Source: Candidatus Aenigmatarchaeota archaeon (GTDB lineage: Archaea; Aenigmatarchaeota; Aenigmatarchaeia; CG10238-14). From it: 64,000 nucleotides of DNA. The stretch's first letter is position 1. The number at the start of each line of letters is the position of its first letter. Below, in pieces: positions 51,254 to 61,806 of the stretch. The notes below the pieces were generated by a model. The model was given only the letters and a program-made list of their open reading frames with translations, was not told the DNA's origin and ran no database searches. Position numbers and translations under genes: made by a program. The stretch covers positions 40,239-104,238 of the forward strand of contig JAGVVZ010000006.1 of assembly GCA_018304545.1 (NCBI GenBank), written 5' to 3'.

Positions 51254-51929
51254 TTCTTACTTCACCAGTTTTCTCGAACAGTAGATAACTTATTCTGCTG
51301 TTCTCGGATAAAAGATATGTGTTAGTCAAGGAAATGTGAGCGAAAAGTATATTATCTTTAGAGTTTTCTGGAACAAAACCCACAATAGAGAACATCACAG
51401 ATTGATCTCTGTTATAAGGAAGGTCGAAAACATATTTACCCATCTCGGGTATATGATTCGGCACGGAACCTATATTTGAAGGTCCACGAACATTATCTCC
51501 AAAAGCAAACGAGTCCACTAGCACGAAACCGCCAACTTTTTGTATGGAATTTCCACCGGCAGCCAAAATTTCTTGAACTGTTTCTCTCGTGTTCTTATCA
51601 ACAAGAATCATTCTTACATCTGCATTCTCAAGTTGCGTATACACATAAAATTCTCTCTTTGCTATAGGCCTGAATATGTTGTCGGTTATATCATAAGAAT
51701 CTAGAACCATTTGCACTTCAACTCTTTCGCCTTTTTGGAAAATGCTTCTTTGCGGCAACACAATCTCGCCTGTCACCGACATTATATACTTGGAATTTTT
51801 TGTCAGAGAATATCCAACGGTAAACACGGCCAGCAATACTATAAAGACAAAGAGAATCAATTTCAATTTTTTAAGATGCTTGGATGCGTTATCGGACTTA
51901 GGACTCTTGGCAGAATTATGACTATCCAT
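51246..51929 (-). CDS. single-TM anchored protein of unknown function
   Basis: 227 residues. A basic cytosolic N-terminal tail (about 1-25) and one membrane helix (LILFVFIVLLAVFTVGYSL) are followed by a beta-rich extracellular domain (IFQKGERVEVQMVLDSYDI, and DIPEMGKYVFDLPYNRDQ-type strands). The gene overlaps the 908-aa protein start by 8 bases and so heads the envelope operon that runs to about 47.2 kb. No family recognised. Confidence 0.65.
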   Translation of the reverse strand: MDSHNSAKSPKSDNASKHLKKLKLILFVFIVLLAVFTVGYSLTKNSKYIMSVTGEIVLPQRSIFQKGERVEVQMVLDSYDITDNIFRPIAKREFYVYTQLENADVRMILVDKNTRETVQEILAAGGNSIQKVGGFVLVDSFAFGDNVRGPSNIGSVPNHIPEMGKYVFDLPYNRDQSVMFSIVGFVPENSKDNILFAHISLTNTYLLSENSRISYLLFEKTGEVRNE

Positions 51930-52063
51930 AACACTATATTTGAATTTCGTTGCCTATAAAAATTTCTATAATCTAGAAATCACTACTGTATAATTGTAAT
52001 AAGCTATTAAACAAATCATTAATAACAACCCGTATTTTAACATTGAACCAGATATTATTTTTG

Positions 52064-54055
52064 ATGAAAATACTAGACATGGCTTTCAAACATAGATATC
52101 CGCTGATTTTACTTTTTTTAACATCGGCATTGTTCCACCAAAAAGGCATTTTTGAATTTCTTTTTTTGAAGGAACCGGCGGGTTTTGATCTGATAGGCCA
52201 TTATATATCGAATTTGATTGTATATGATTCGCTGAAACATGGAACGATATTAAATTGGACTAATCTGTGGTTCGCTGGAATGCCAATCATGATATTCTAT
52301 CCTCCAGTATTTTTCATTCTGACAGCAGCCATAACATTTATCTCTTCCGGATACGTGCCACTGCTAATCTCACTAAAGATAATTGTCTTTCTATCCGTAT
52401 TTGCAATTCCATTCGTATTTTTTTCGTCTATGAGAAAAATCGGGTTCAAGCAAAATGAAAGTTTCATAATATCTTTGTGGTCATTTGTCTATCTTTTTAT
52501 GTTCGGAGTAAACTCAGCTGTTCATCAGACTCTAAATCTGGGACTTGTTGCTCAAATGCTTGCAATCAATTTTATGACATTGCTCTTCGGCGAGTTACTG
52601 CGACATGACGAAAAATCAAAGATTCTACCTGCAGTTCTATTCTCTTTAACAATTCTGACACATGTATTTATCGCCGCCTTGACCTTTGCAGGTCTTATTA
52701 TATACTTAATCATAAAACCGATGCATCTCAAAAGAATAACTTTCATATTTTTGTTATCCGTGTTAATATCCTCGCCATGGCTCATATCAGTACTATCAAA
52801 AATGCAGTATTTCGAGATGTATGGATCAGGGTTGGTTGACTTGAACAGCAAGCCGTTCATTCTTATACCGTTTATTTTATCCTTTCTGCTTTTTTCGAAG
52901 AAAGATGATAAAAGGATACTCTACTTTTCGCTTCTATCTGTAATGTTTCTATTACTGTTGCTTAGACCTGACATAAGCAAAATTCAATATTACAGGCTAC
53001 CTAATTATCTGTTGTTTTTCGGATCGATAATAGCGGGCATGGGAACCATAGAAGCTTCCAAACTGACTTTCCAATTTACAAAAAGCAGGGCGTTGTGCGC
53101 CTTGTTAATAATGATCCCGTTAATTGCTGTCATTGCCACGCCAGTAAAAACTGAGTGGGAAAGTAAAATAAACACCAGTAATCTGATAGAATGGATAAAC
53201 GAAAATACAAACAATGGTAGAATATTGATAGAAAGTAATTACGAACTGAAAGAGGATTACTACACACTCACAGAGAATATTCCTTTAAAAACAGGCAAAC
53301 AGACATTAAGCAAAGTGCACACAGACTCTTCCATTTCCGCACTCTACGTCTTGATCATGGAACACGAAATTTCAGAAATACCATGGGATAATCCTTTATG
53401 CGATATTTGCTTGAACGTATCGAATAAGGATGCTGATGCCAATCTTGTATTAGATCATCTGAGAAAATTCAACGTCAAATACGTAATAGCCACCAATAAC
53501 ATGACAAAAAACCATTTAAAGAATTTTCTTGTTTTCAGGAATAACGTGGATGGATTTGACATTTTCGAAGTTCCGGGAAAATCCGAATACTATGAAATAC
53601 CAAAGTATAAACCGATACTAGTTATCGGAAATCTAAAAGGAAAAAACTCGTGGCAAGAGTTTAACAAAATAATCTTTTTGAACAAAAATTTACAGAACTT
53701 GACTTTTGTTCACGGAACTAAAGATGATATAAACTCTAATTTTGGAGGTGTAATATTACTAAACAAAATCAAACTAAATTCAAGTTTACCAACTTTGATT
53801 GTGAGTAATTTAAACAAAACTGACTTGGAAGGAGAGGTAGAGAAACTAAAAACATCATACAACCAAAGCGTAAATATAACTGATTTTAAGTTTGACAATA
53901 ATACTATATCATTCAATATAAATTCTTCTAATAGAGTACCCGTCATATTAAAATTCAGCTATTTTCCTGACTGGAAAGGAGAAAGGATTTATTTGACGAA
54001 TCCTTCCATGATGCTGATATTTGGCAAAGGGGATATAAAAATGTTCTTCAGATAG
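52064..54055 (+). CDS. polytopic membrane protein, GT-C/6-PTPS-related type
   Basis: 663 residues from ATG 52064 (the track includes an upstream TTG). About ten membrane helices cover roughly residues 10-370, and a soluble domain follows (about 380-663). An early loop with GHYISNLIVYDSLKHG carries the acidic and His residues that mark the GT-C/'6-pyruvoyl-tetrahydropterin synthase-related' membrane family. The C-terminal domain ends in a beta-rich region. Likely an envelope glycosyltransferase using a lipid-linked sugar; the exact reaction is unknown. It converges on the next gene with no gap. Confidence 0.65.
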   Translation: MKILDMAFKHRYPLILLFLTSALFHQKGIFEFLFLKEPAGFDLIGHYISNLIVYDSLKHGTILNWTNLWFAGMPIMIFYPPVFFILTAAITFISSGYVPLLISLKIIVFLSVFAIPFVFFSSMRKIGFKQNESFIISLWSFVYLFMFGVNSAVHQTLNLGLVAQMLAINFMTLLFGELLRHDEKSKILPAVLFSLTILTHVFIAALTFAGLIIYLIIKPMHLKRITFIFLLSVLISSPWLISVLSKMQYFEMYGSGLVDLNSKPFILIPFILSFLLFSKKDDKRILYFSLLSVMFLLLLLRPDISKIQYYRLPNYLLFFGSIIAGMGTIEASKLTFQFTKSRALCALLIMIPLIAVIATPVKTEWESKINTSNLIEWINENTNNGRILIESNYELKEDYYTLTENIPLKTGKQTLSKVHTDSSISALYVLIMEHEISEIPWDNPLCDICLNVSNKDADANLVLDHLRKFNVKYVIATNNMTKNHLKNFLVFRNNVDGFDIFEVPGKSEYYEIPKYKPILVIGNLKGKNSWQEFNKIIFLNKNLQNLTFVHGTKDDINSNFGGVILLNKIKLNSSLPTLIVSNLNKTDLEGEVEKLKTSYNQSVNITDFKFDNNTISFNINSSNRVPVILKFSYFPDWKGERIYLTNPSMMLIFGKGDIKMFFR

Positions 54056-55885
54056 TTAATTTAGAATGTTTTTGTTTTCACATGTTTCTCCTTGTTGAAG
54101 GATTCTAAATATATGTGTTTCTGTGTAATATATCATGAATCCTTCATCATATGAACGTAAATAGCACAATCCCCACAGAGACTTTATTTGAGGTAAAATT
54201 TCTTTAAAATTATTCAATGGTGAAATAGAATTTTTGCTTTCTATACCATTGACTAATATATAATCTATTCCCCAATCTCGTAATATCGCTATGTCTTCTT
54301 TCCCCGGCCACATACCAAGTTTTCCGTGCATATGTTCTAAATATGTTGGCATGTGATACAAATCCCCATTCACAACTTTTTTCCCGTGCAGAGATTGACT
54401 ATACATAGCGATTTTATCAACATACGGTTTAGGGTACTCAATAATTGATGTGCTTTCTGGCTGATTTTTCAGCCAATCATTGACATTTTTACGTTCATTT
54501 ACAGATACTGCTGTGAAATTTTTATAAGGAACTATTAAATGTTCTATCAACAGTATTACTAAAAACAGAAAAAATATTATATTATGATATTTGATTTTTT
54601 TAGACATATAGTAGCATCCGAAGCCTACAAGAATAGATGTGGCCAATAAAAATATAATATAAAATCTAGCCCAAACACGCAGAGCATTATAAAAAGGTAA
54701 AAAATAATATAAAAGAATTCCTGGTAATGGAATAGGGACAAAACCAGGAGTTATGTCATTTAAATCAAATTTTTCAGAAATCCATATCATGTTATATGGT
54801 AGTGGAATTTCCACTCTTTTGGCATTCCAATACAATGTGGTACCCATGGACAAAATCAATGAAGTTATTGTCATAATAACAAAGGGTTTTGTTTGACTTA
54901 TTTGTGTTTTGAGTACGCCCAAAATTGCAAGAAAAAACGCGATGTAAGCCAAAAATACAGCATCCTGTTCTCCACGACCTGGAAAAATATGACCGAAAAT
55001 ATTTCCCCAAATTGGATGTAGTACATGTGGTATAAATAAACGATCTATGCTTAAAGAAAAAATATCTGAATCTGTTAAGTGAAAGGTTGTCACACGACCA
55101 AACATATCAACATTAGCCTTGAACGTTAAGTAAATGAAAGGGGAAATTATGATTATAGAAAATATGTAAATTGCTAACAATACAGAAGCTTTTTTTAGTA
55201 GTGAAATATCACTTTTGTACCACAAAAGACCTACTAGTAGAATCGTGTTTATAAACAAGAAATACCAAGATCCAAGTATCGACAATGCAAGAGTTATGCT
55301 AGATAGTATTATCCAAAAAATTCGTTTTTTACCAGAACTCTCGAATGTACGAAAAACAAACAAAATTATATATGGAATTAGTTGTGTTCCGAGAAGAATG
55401 TTTAGATGTCCACCTAGTCTCAGAGTAATAAAGGGAGCTGTAATAAAAACACATCCGGATAAGAAGCTAATAAATCTATTTTGTATCAAATGATATACAA
55501 CTAAATAAACACCAAAACCTGCAATGATGAACGTCATTAACAACAAGATATTATATGTTATAACTGGACCGAAAAATCTAACAGGCACAGAGAAAAATAA
55601 CATATACCATACTGATTGTGGACTACTTGCTAGATACCATCCATGTGGATAAAAGACATGTTCCGTATACAGAGGATTTGTTTTTAAATCAAATATAGAA
55701 GATTTTGCCCAATTTAACAACCATAATACTTCAAAAGAATCACTAAACGAGTTGCCAACTACATGAGAATTAATATTGAGTACTAACTGTAAGTTAAATA
55801 AAAGAACGATAAGAAAATACCCCAACAATACGAGTGAATGAATTTTAATTTTAGTCAATATATTTAATAAAAAACTATTTTTCAT
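54056..55885 (-). CDS. polytopic GT-C-type membrane glycosyltransferase
   Basis: 609 residues with about 11-13 membrane helices. The first external loop carries SFSDSFEVLWLLNWAKSS, where an acidic residue pair stands at the position of the catalytic Asp of GT-C enzymes, and EHVFYPHGWYL is a typical following block. A soluble domain at the C-terminus (after about 465) ends with WGIDYILVNG, a motif recurring in several such proteins. Probable donor: a dolichol-linked sugar. Specific sugar unknown. Confidence 0.7.
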   Translation of the reverse strand: MKNSFLLNILTKIKIHSLVLLGYFLIVLLFNLQLVLNINSHVVGNSFSDSFEVLWLLNWAKSSIFDLKTNPLYTEHVFYPHGWYLASSPQSVWYMLFFSVPVRFFGPVITYNILLLMTFIIAGFGVYLVVYHLIQNRFISFLSGCVFITAPFITLRLGGHLNILLGTQLIPYIILFVFRTFESSGKKRIFWIILSSITLALSILGSWYFLFINTILLVGLLWYKSDISLLKKASVLLAIYIFSIIIISPFIYLTFKANVDMFGRVTTFHLTDSDIFSLSIDRLFIPHVLHPIWGNIFGHIFPGRGEQDAVFLAYIAFFLAILGVLKTQISQTKPFVIMTITSLILSMGTTLYWNAKRVEIPLPYNMIWISEKFDLNDITPGFVPIPLPGILLYYFLPFYNALRVWARFYIIFLLATSILVGFGCYYMSKKIKYHNIIFFLFLVILLIEHLIVPYKNFTAVSVNERKNVNDWLKNQPESTSIIEYPKPYVDKIAMYSQSLHGKKVVNGDLYHMPTYLEHMHGKLGMWPGKEDIAILRDWGIDYILVNGIESKNSISPLNNFKEILPQIKSLWGLCYLRSYDEGFMIYYTETHIFRILQQGETCENKNILN

Positions 55886-55909
55886 TAATATTAGTTATAA
55901 ACGATGTCA

Positions 55910-57931
55910 TTAAGAAACTATCTCTAGGATAGCAACATCTGAATTCATATAAATTGTTTTGAAATAAGTCATATTAAGTTCATTCAATTCTATTTTCTCA
56001 ATTGTGTTTCTGGAGTAAAACATGCTTTTTGTTATAAAAATATGGGTTACATTATGTTTTTTTAACAGTTGAACGAATTCTTTGTCTTTGTAGCCATTGC
56101 TGCCTATCTTCTCTATGATCTGAATTCTATCAATTATTGATGGGTCATTAACATTATCTGCTATAGTTGTAGCTGGAAACAAAACCTTTCTGCCAGTAAT
56201 CGGAAATATCCACTGACCAGAATCTCCTACAAAGGCACCTGCCTCTATATCACTAACTGAATTAAGAATGGTTATATTCTTTGGGAGGGTGTTTATGAAC
56301 TTAAAGGATTCCAAGTCATATCCAGAAATGGGTTTTCTTTCAGCCAAGCTTGTCAAGTGGGAATACAAAAATAGAGAACTGGAAATGAAAATGATTATTA
56401 GAAATATGGATGAAAACGGCACTGATTCCAATTTCTTTCTTTTTATATTGTCTACGATGGGAAGAGAAAAGCCGTGGGAAAGAATTAACGAGACTGGGAG
56501 AATGAATAGGAACTTAATTCTGGAGGGATATATGTAGTACCACCCAGGAAATTTGATTTGGAACACTACCTGAAAAGTGCTCAGAAGTATGAAAATCAGA
56601 TACCACGATAGGATTATCCGCGACTCTGTGCCTTTGTTTTTCAGAATTACATAAACCGAATACGCAAAGAACAAAGATGCTGTGGTACCGGCGAGATTTG
56701 ATATGTTTAGCGGATTCAAATAATTCAGGGAGGAATATTTAGTTAAGTAGAAGAACCATACGCCATTAATATTGTTAAAGAGAAAATAAACAGGTTCGAT
56801 AAAACTAAACCAGTCAAATCTTTTCAGCGGGTTTATAAAATTGCTTTGTATGTTCCATTGCTCTATTATATTATCGGGATTAGAGCTCTTCATATCTGAC
56901 AAAACATCAAAATAGAAAAAGGAAAAGAGGAGCAAAAATGAAGCGCCCAGATAAGGCATAGATTTTCTAATATTTTCTTTCGTCTCTTTGTTGAACAAAT
57001 AGAATATAAAAACTGGAAGCAGTATGACAAACAGGAAAAATACTGTCAGTGAATGCACTAATATGCCGCCCAAAACCAATAAATTAAACAGGATTATTTT
57101 TTTTATAGTGAATGATCTCATTAAACTCAAAAATACAAATGCTATGATCGGGAGAAGGAAATATACTGTGGCTATGGAATTCATCCCAGCAACAAAGGAG
57201 TAAGTGGGGAAACTAGATATCACGGCTAAAATCAAAGTGATGATTTTCTGACTATTATTTTTCAAAAGCATATCTGCTAACAGAAATACACCAAAAGGGA
57301 ATAACGCATGCAAAATATTGGTTAAAAAAAGAGCACTAGTTTGGAACGAAGATCCAAAAAAATAAAACCATGATAAAACAGATGGAAATCCAGGGGAATA
57401 ATTCAGTTTTATAGGAAGCAGCGGATCCCAAGTCTCTGGAATCTTTTGATTATCAACTATGAGTCTGGCTATGGAAGATGTCATTACCGGGTCAGCAAAC
57501 AGGGGACCTTCCATGTTTTTTATTGTATATAAACGCAAAAATAAAGAAAAAAACAAGAGAAATAATATTACAAAATTGTAAAGATTCGCTCTTGAGTTTT
57601 TAACTGTAAAATTTGTGTAAAGATTTTTTTTAAAATAAAAGTGGGATAAAAAGATAGGTAATATAGATAAAAAGATAGAAATCTGGTTCAGATTTATATT
57701 CAGAGCACTCAAAACGTAAGTTACAATCGAGGAGTATACTAAACCCAAAGAAAGGCCAACTGTAAGTTTTAAAATGTATTGCATGTCAGGCAAGAAAATA
57801 TCCGCTAAAAGATACCCTGGTATTATAAACAAAAACAATAAAACTAAGGTAAAGTTAAAACCGGTGATGAAAGAGATGAGTGCTAATATAGACAAGACAA
57901 GCGCAAGTTCTGTCGAAATCAATAACTTCAT
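55910..57931 (-). CDS. polytopic membrane protein, GT-C-like
   Basis: 673 residues with more than ten membrane helices between about 10 and 520. The external loop GPLFADPVMTSSIARLIVDNQK carries acidic residues where GT-C enzymes have theirs, followed by LPIKLNYSPGFPSVLSWFYF. The C-terminal soluble part (about 535-673) includes GDSGQWIFPITGRKVLFPA and HNVTHIFITKSM, the same type of domain as in the preceding gene. Its start lies two bases before the stop of the upstream ectodomain gene, so they form an operon. Confidence 0.7.
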   Translation of the reverse strand: MKLLISTELALVLSILALISFITGFNFTLVLLFLFIIPGYLLADIFLPDMQYILKLTVGLSLGLVYSSIVTYVLSALNINLNQISIFLSILPIFLSHFYFKKNLYTNFTVKNSRANLYNFVILFLLFFSLFLRLYTIKNMEGPLFADPVMTSSIARLIVDNQKIPETWDPLLPIKLNYSPGFPSVLSWFYFFGSSFQTSALFLTNILHALFPFGVFLLADMLLKNNSQKIITLILAVISSFPTYSFVAGMNSIATVYFLLPIIAFVFLSLMRSFTIKKIILFNLLVLGGILVHSLTVFFLFVILLPVFIFYLFNKETKENIRKSMPYLGASFLLLFSFFYFDVLSDMKSSNPDNIIEQWNIQSNFINPLKRFDWFSFIEPVYFLFNNINGVWFFYLTKYSSLNYLNPLNISNLAGTTASLFFAYSVYVILKNKGTESRIILSWYLIFILLSTFQVVFQIKFPGWYYIYPSRIKFLFILPVSLILSHGFSLPIVDNIKRKKLESVPFSSIFLIIIFISSSLFLYSHLTSLAERKPISGYDLESFKFINTLPKNITILNSVSDIEAGAFVGDSGQWIFPITGRKVLFPATTIADNVNDPSIIDRIQIIEKIGSNGYKDKEFVQLLKKHNVTHIFITKSMFYSRNTIEKIELNELNMTYFKTIYMNSDVAILEIVS

Positions 57932-57932
57932 T

Positions 57933-59717
57933 TTACTCCCTGTTTAAATCATAATAAAATACAAAACTTAGACATCTGTTATCTGTGGCATTCTCCACAT
58001 TATTCGGTGTGTCACAGCCATCTTCAGAATTGAAGAACAAGGTATTTTTCTTTGGTTCAAGTGATATCATTAAATCCACATATGTCTTGTCCCCAACTGG
58101 TATTTCATACGTGCCCATATGTTTATCTCCAACAGAAACTGATAAGGTACGATTCTTATGGTATGATTGGACAATAATAAATGTCTTCATTTCTGCGGGC
58201 GATCCTAAAGGATTTTTTAACATAATTTCGGATCTATTAGACATCCAACGTATCTTATTGGTATCACGGAATTCTAAATCAAACCATCCATTTGAAACGT
58301 TGATTAAAGTACTACTCATCAAATTACTGTTCAAACTGATATTCTGAAATCCAATAGAAACACATCTCTTATCATTTACTGGTATAAAGCACGGCGTATC
58401 TGATCTAAATTCAATCACATTTAAGCCCCTATCTATTTTGATAATTTGAGTTGGAAACTGAGACCACTCCGTTTTAGCATCAATGATACTTATTAGTTTG
58501 TTGTTTGCATAAACAGAAACACTTTTTGGCACTTTATAACTTGCTATAATAGAGTCAAAGGTTATGAAAGAGTCATTACTAGATAGGTATGTTATCCTTG
58601 CTGACTGGTTTGCCCAAACTACTCCTGTTGAATCCTGTTCGTAGAAGCCGTCGGAAAATTCGTATGAAGAATAACCTGAAACGGGGGTATATGTCAGGTT
58701 CTGTATGCCGAAGGAGATGCATCTGGAGTCATTTTTTGGTATTGAACACCCGCCAGAGGAGATGAAATCTATTATGTTAACGCCTTTTTTGAGATTCAAA
58801 ATTAAAGGTGGTGGGGGTCTCCAAGTATTTTTAATTTTTAAATCAACTATGTTATCGTCATTTATTTTTATTTTTAAGTTCCTAGATTTATTATTACTAA
58901 TAATTAAAAAATTCATTAAAATCTGTGAATCTTTGTCAGATAGATATGTTATTCTTGCTGATTGGTTGGCCCAGATTGTCCCTGTCGAGTCTATTTCATA
59001 AAATCCGTTTTCAAATATAATGGAGCCAAGACTCTCAACTACCGGATCAAAACTCTGTTTATCTGAACTCAATAGTCTTAAATTTCTCAATGAAATGCTC
59101 AGACATCTGGTGTCAGTGGAATTTTCAATTTCTTGTGGTGTGTCACAACCACTTAGCGATTCAATAAAAATTTTATTCAAACCCGGTTTGGGAGACATAT
59201 AGAGTTCCACTTCATCGGGTTTCCCAACGATCAGTGTTTTAATATCACCATCATTAAGGTGAATTATCAGTGGTCTAGGCACGCGATAACTTTCTGCGAT
59301 AAAACTTAATTTAATTTTTTTGGCATTATTTGATGGATTGATAACATATAATGTAGCGTTTTCGCCCATCCAAGAAACAATTCCCTCTCTTTTTGTTTTT
59401 TCAACAATGTGCCAATCTTTATTTAAAAAAACATTACAGCAAATGTAAGGCTCTAAACGAAAAAATGTTATAGAAGGAATAGAAATTATAGAGTATCCTA
59501 TTGGTTGTGCCGGATAATATTTATCATCTATCTTTATTGAGTTTTCAAGAATTTCATCGCTTGCCAGAGTATGATCATCTATTAGAACTCTGGCAGTATC
59601 ATAAAGATTTTGAGCATCTATCGAGTATTGATAATTATTAACTCTTATAAAAAGTAACCCTAAAAATGTAGATAAAAAAAACAGCAACAGAACTCTATTT
59701 GTTAATATAGCCATCAA
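57933..59717 (-). CDS. single-TM protein with repeated extracellular 'RCLSF' modules
   Basis: 594 residues. One N-terminal membrane helix (VLLLFFLSTFLGLLFI) is followed by an ectodomain with tandem beta-sandwich-like modules. The modules end in related blocks, for example CDTPQEIENSTDTRCLSI, CSIPKNDSRCISFGIQNL, CFIPVNDKRCVSIGFQNI and CDTPNNVENATDNRCLSFVF. A second block, DSTG.(V/I)WANQSARITYLS, occurs twice. Each module has two cysteines in fixed spacing, probably a disulfide. It may be a sugar- or lipid-binding surface protein. Coupled to a GT-C gene on the 3' side. Confidence 0.7.
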   Translation of the reverse strand: MMAILTNRVLLLFFLSTFLGLLFIRVNNYQYSIDAQNLYDTARVLIDDHTLASDEILENSIKIDDKYYPAQPIGYSIISIPSITFFRLEPYICCNVFLNKDWHIVEKTKREGIVSWMGENATLYVINPSNNAKKIKLSFIAESYRVPRPLIIHLNDGDIKTLIVGKPDEVELYMSPKPGLNKIFIESLSGCDTPQEIENSTDTRCLSISLRNLRLLSSDKQSFDPVVESLGSIIFENGFYEIDSTGTIWANQSARITYLSDKDSQILMNFLIISNNKSRNLKIKINDDNIVDLKIKNTWRPPPPLILNLKKGVNIIDFISSGGCSIPKNDSRCISFGIQNLTYTPVSGYSSYEFSDGFYEQDSTGVVWANQSARITYLSSNDSFITFDSIIASYKVPKSVSVYANNKLISIIDAKTEWSQFPTQIIKIDRGLNVIEFRSDTPCFIPVNDKRCVSIGFQNISLNSNLMSSTLINVSNGWFDLEFRDTNKIRWMSNRSEIMLKNPLGSPAEMKTFIIVQSYHKNRTLSVSVGDKHMGTYEIPVGDKTYVDLMISLEPKKNTLFFNSEDGCDTPNNVENATDNRCLSFVFYYDLNRE

Positions 59718-59771
59718 AAAATATTATAAAAATCATATTAATAAATAAGACATTATAAATTATATTAATAA

Positions 59772-61148
59772 ATGAAAAGGCAATTCGATAAAAAAAAAAT
59801 ATTTGTGGGAATTCTAGCTATTTTGATTTTCTCATTTTTGTTCATTAAAAGCATTTACAATTACAACCAATACTTCACCGTAAATAAAGATATTGTGGGA
59901 ATGAGATTTCTTAACATAATCACATTAGCTTTAAGTTCTGTTGTCCTGTATAAATTTTCAAAAGAATTTTTAAATGAGAATCATGCCTTCTCGGCAAGTC
60001 TTTTGTTCTTAGTAACGCCTATAATAACATACACAATAGTTGAGTGGACACATATAACAAGTGTTTTTTTCGTTCTTGTTATTTTCTATGGGTTCTACCT
60101 ATACATGAAAACAAATGAACTGAAATGGCTTATAATATTTTCCGTTTTTTCTGGTTTTTTAGGTAACATAAGATACGTAGAAGTGGTTATGATTATACCA
60201 TTGTTGATCTATATAACTTACACTATTATAAAAAACAAACGATACAATCACTTAATTTTATTTTCACTACTGTTTACGATTTCCATTTCACCAACATTGT
60301 TATTTCAATACATGCATTTTGGAAATCCGTTTTTAACACCTTATCATCTGAGACCCTATTCATTGGGAGATCATCCTAAAACAAACATAGCAAAGGAATT
60401 CGATGTAACAAGATCTATTAGTACAATTCCATATATGTTAATAGACTTTAACCCCGATAAAATACCACCCACAACTGGAGACACAGATTACTCATTCAGA
60501 TACTTTAAATCGTCAGTTTTGCAATCAACCCCGTTTTTTAGCTTATCTGTTTTTGGCATATGCTTTCTGTTTAAAGAAAGCAAAAAATTCATAACCCTGC
60601 TTATTCTTTCTATGTCACTGATAACTATAACATATTCATCTTGGGTATATTACGGCGGGGGATGGACAGTGAGTATGAGATATCTATCTACTTTAATTCC
60701 GTTCTTATTAATTTTTGCGATGGCGGCAGTACAGAAACTGAAAATTGAAAAATCATACATGCTCTTGAATTTACTAATTACGATCCCATTAATCATATTT
60801 TTGCTGATTTTGCCTCTCAGAAATATGACATATCCATCTGCCTTGAACAATGTACCCCAAAAAAGATTAATGAATCCAATAAACTTGTTTTTGTCAATAG
60901 CTCTGCTTTTAAGCTATACAATACATTACTTGACTGGTAACAAACTGTTATCCAAAATTACATTAAGTTTATTTGTAGTATCAATTGCATCGAGCATCGT
61001 AATGGTATTTATTGTTGACAACATCATAACCTTTACAGGTAGCTATTTGACTTTGTTCATATATAATTTCTCATCTAGTTTTTTCATGAGCTTGACTTTT
61101 CTGTCTTCTTTAATATATTTAATCTTATATTTAACAAATAAAATTTAA
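59772..61148 (+). CDS. polytopic GT-C-type membrane glycosyltransferase
   Basis: 458 residues with about 12 helices. An early membrane-embedded stretch is followed by FLVTPIITYTIVEWTHITSVFFVLVIFYG and a loop NIRYVEVVMIIPLL, as in ArnT/PMT-like transferases. The central loop holds LRPYSLGDHPK, and a large polar loop appears around 210-250. Probably transfers a sugar from a lipid carrier in the outer leaflet. Followed after one base by a GT2 gene that could charge that carrier, so the two likely act in one pathway. Confidence 0.7.
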   Translation: MKRQFDKKKIFVGILAILIFSFLFIKSIYNYNQYFTVNKDIVGMRFLNIITLALSSVVLYKFSKEFLNENHAFSASLLFLVTPIITYTIVEWTHITSVFFVLVIFYGFYLYMKTNELKWLIIFSVFSGFLGNIRYVEVVMIIPLLIYITYTIIKNKRYNHLILFSLLFTISISPTLLFQYMHFGNPFLTPYHLRPYSLGDHPKTNIAKEFDVTRSISTIPYMLIDFNPDKIPPTTGDTDYSFRYFKSSVLQSTPFFSLSVFGICFLFKESKKFITLLILSMSLITITYSSWVYYGGGWTVSMRYLSTLIPFLLIFAMAAVQKLKIEKSYMLLNLLITIPLIIFLLILPLRNMTYPSALNNVPQKRLMNPINLFLSIALLLSYTIHYLTGNKLLSKITLSLFVVSIASSIVMVFIVDNIITFTGSYLTLFIYNFSSSFFMSLTFLSSLIYLILYLTNKI

Positions 61149-61149
61149 A

Positions 61150-61806
61150 ATGAAAATATCTATAGTTATACCGACATTAAACGAAGAAGTTGGGTTATAT
61201 CACACACTAAGCTGTATTCCTAAATTTATCAATGAAATTATAATTGTAGATGGGTATTCCACAGACAACACCATACAAATAGCTAGAACATTCAGAACTA
61301 GAGTATATTTTGATGACGTGGGAAAAGGATCTGCATTAATAAAAGGCATGAAAAAGGCTACAGGAGATATAATAATAATTGCCGATGGTGACTTTGCCCA
61401 TGATTTTAAAGACATAAAAAAAATGGTAGAGTTATTAAACGACTATGATATTTGCATGCCATCTAGGTTTCTAAAGGGAGGCGGATCAAACGACATAACA
61501 TTCACCAGACGTCTCGCAAACTTTTTTATAGCTAAATCAATTAACTTCATTTGGAATTCCGGCTTCACTGATGTTTGCTATGGATTCAGGGCTATGAAAA
61601 AAGATATAGTCGAAATACTTGATCTAAAATCATCTGGTTTTGAAATAGAAACAGAGTTGTCTATTAAGGTAGCTAAGAAGAAAATAAAGTATATAGAAAT
61701 GCCCACATTTGAAAATAAAAGAAAATGGGGGTTTGGTAAATTAAATACAGTAAAAGATGGGTTAAGAATATTGAATAGAATAGTCGTAGAGATGTTTTCA
61801 AAATAA
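61150..61806 (+). CDS. family 2 glycosyltransferase, dolichol-phosphate sugar synthase-like
   Basis: 218 residues, GT-A fold. KISIVIPTLNEEVGLYHTL, then EIIIVDGYSTDNT and the metal-binding D-G-D in IIIADGDFAHDFKD, then a SRFLKGGGSNDITFTRRLANFF segment typical of dolichol-phosphate mannosyl/glucosyltransferases. No membrane helix, so it acts at the cytosolic face. It follows a GT-C gene by one base, which fits a model where this enzyme makes the lipid-linked donor for it. Sugar not determined. Confidence 0.85.
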   Translation: MKISIVIPTLNEEVGLYHTLSCIPKFINEIIIVDGYSTDNTIQIARTFRTRVYFDDVGKGSALIKGMKKATGDIIIIADGDFAHDFKDIKKMVELLNDYDICMPSRFLKGGGSNDITFTRRLANFFIAKSINFIWNSGFTDVCYGFRAMKKDIVEILDLKSSGFEIETELSIKVAKKKIKYIEMPTFENKRKWGFGKLNTVKDGLRILNRIVVEMFSK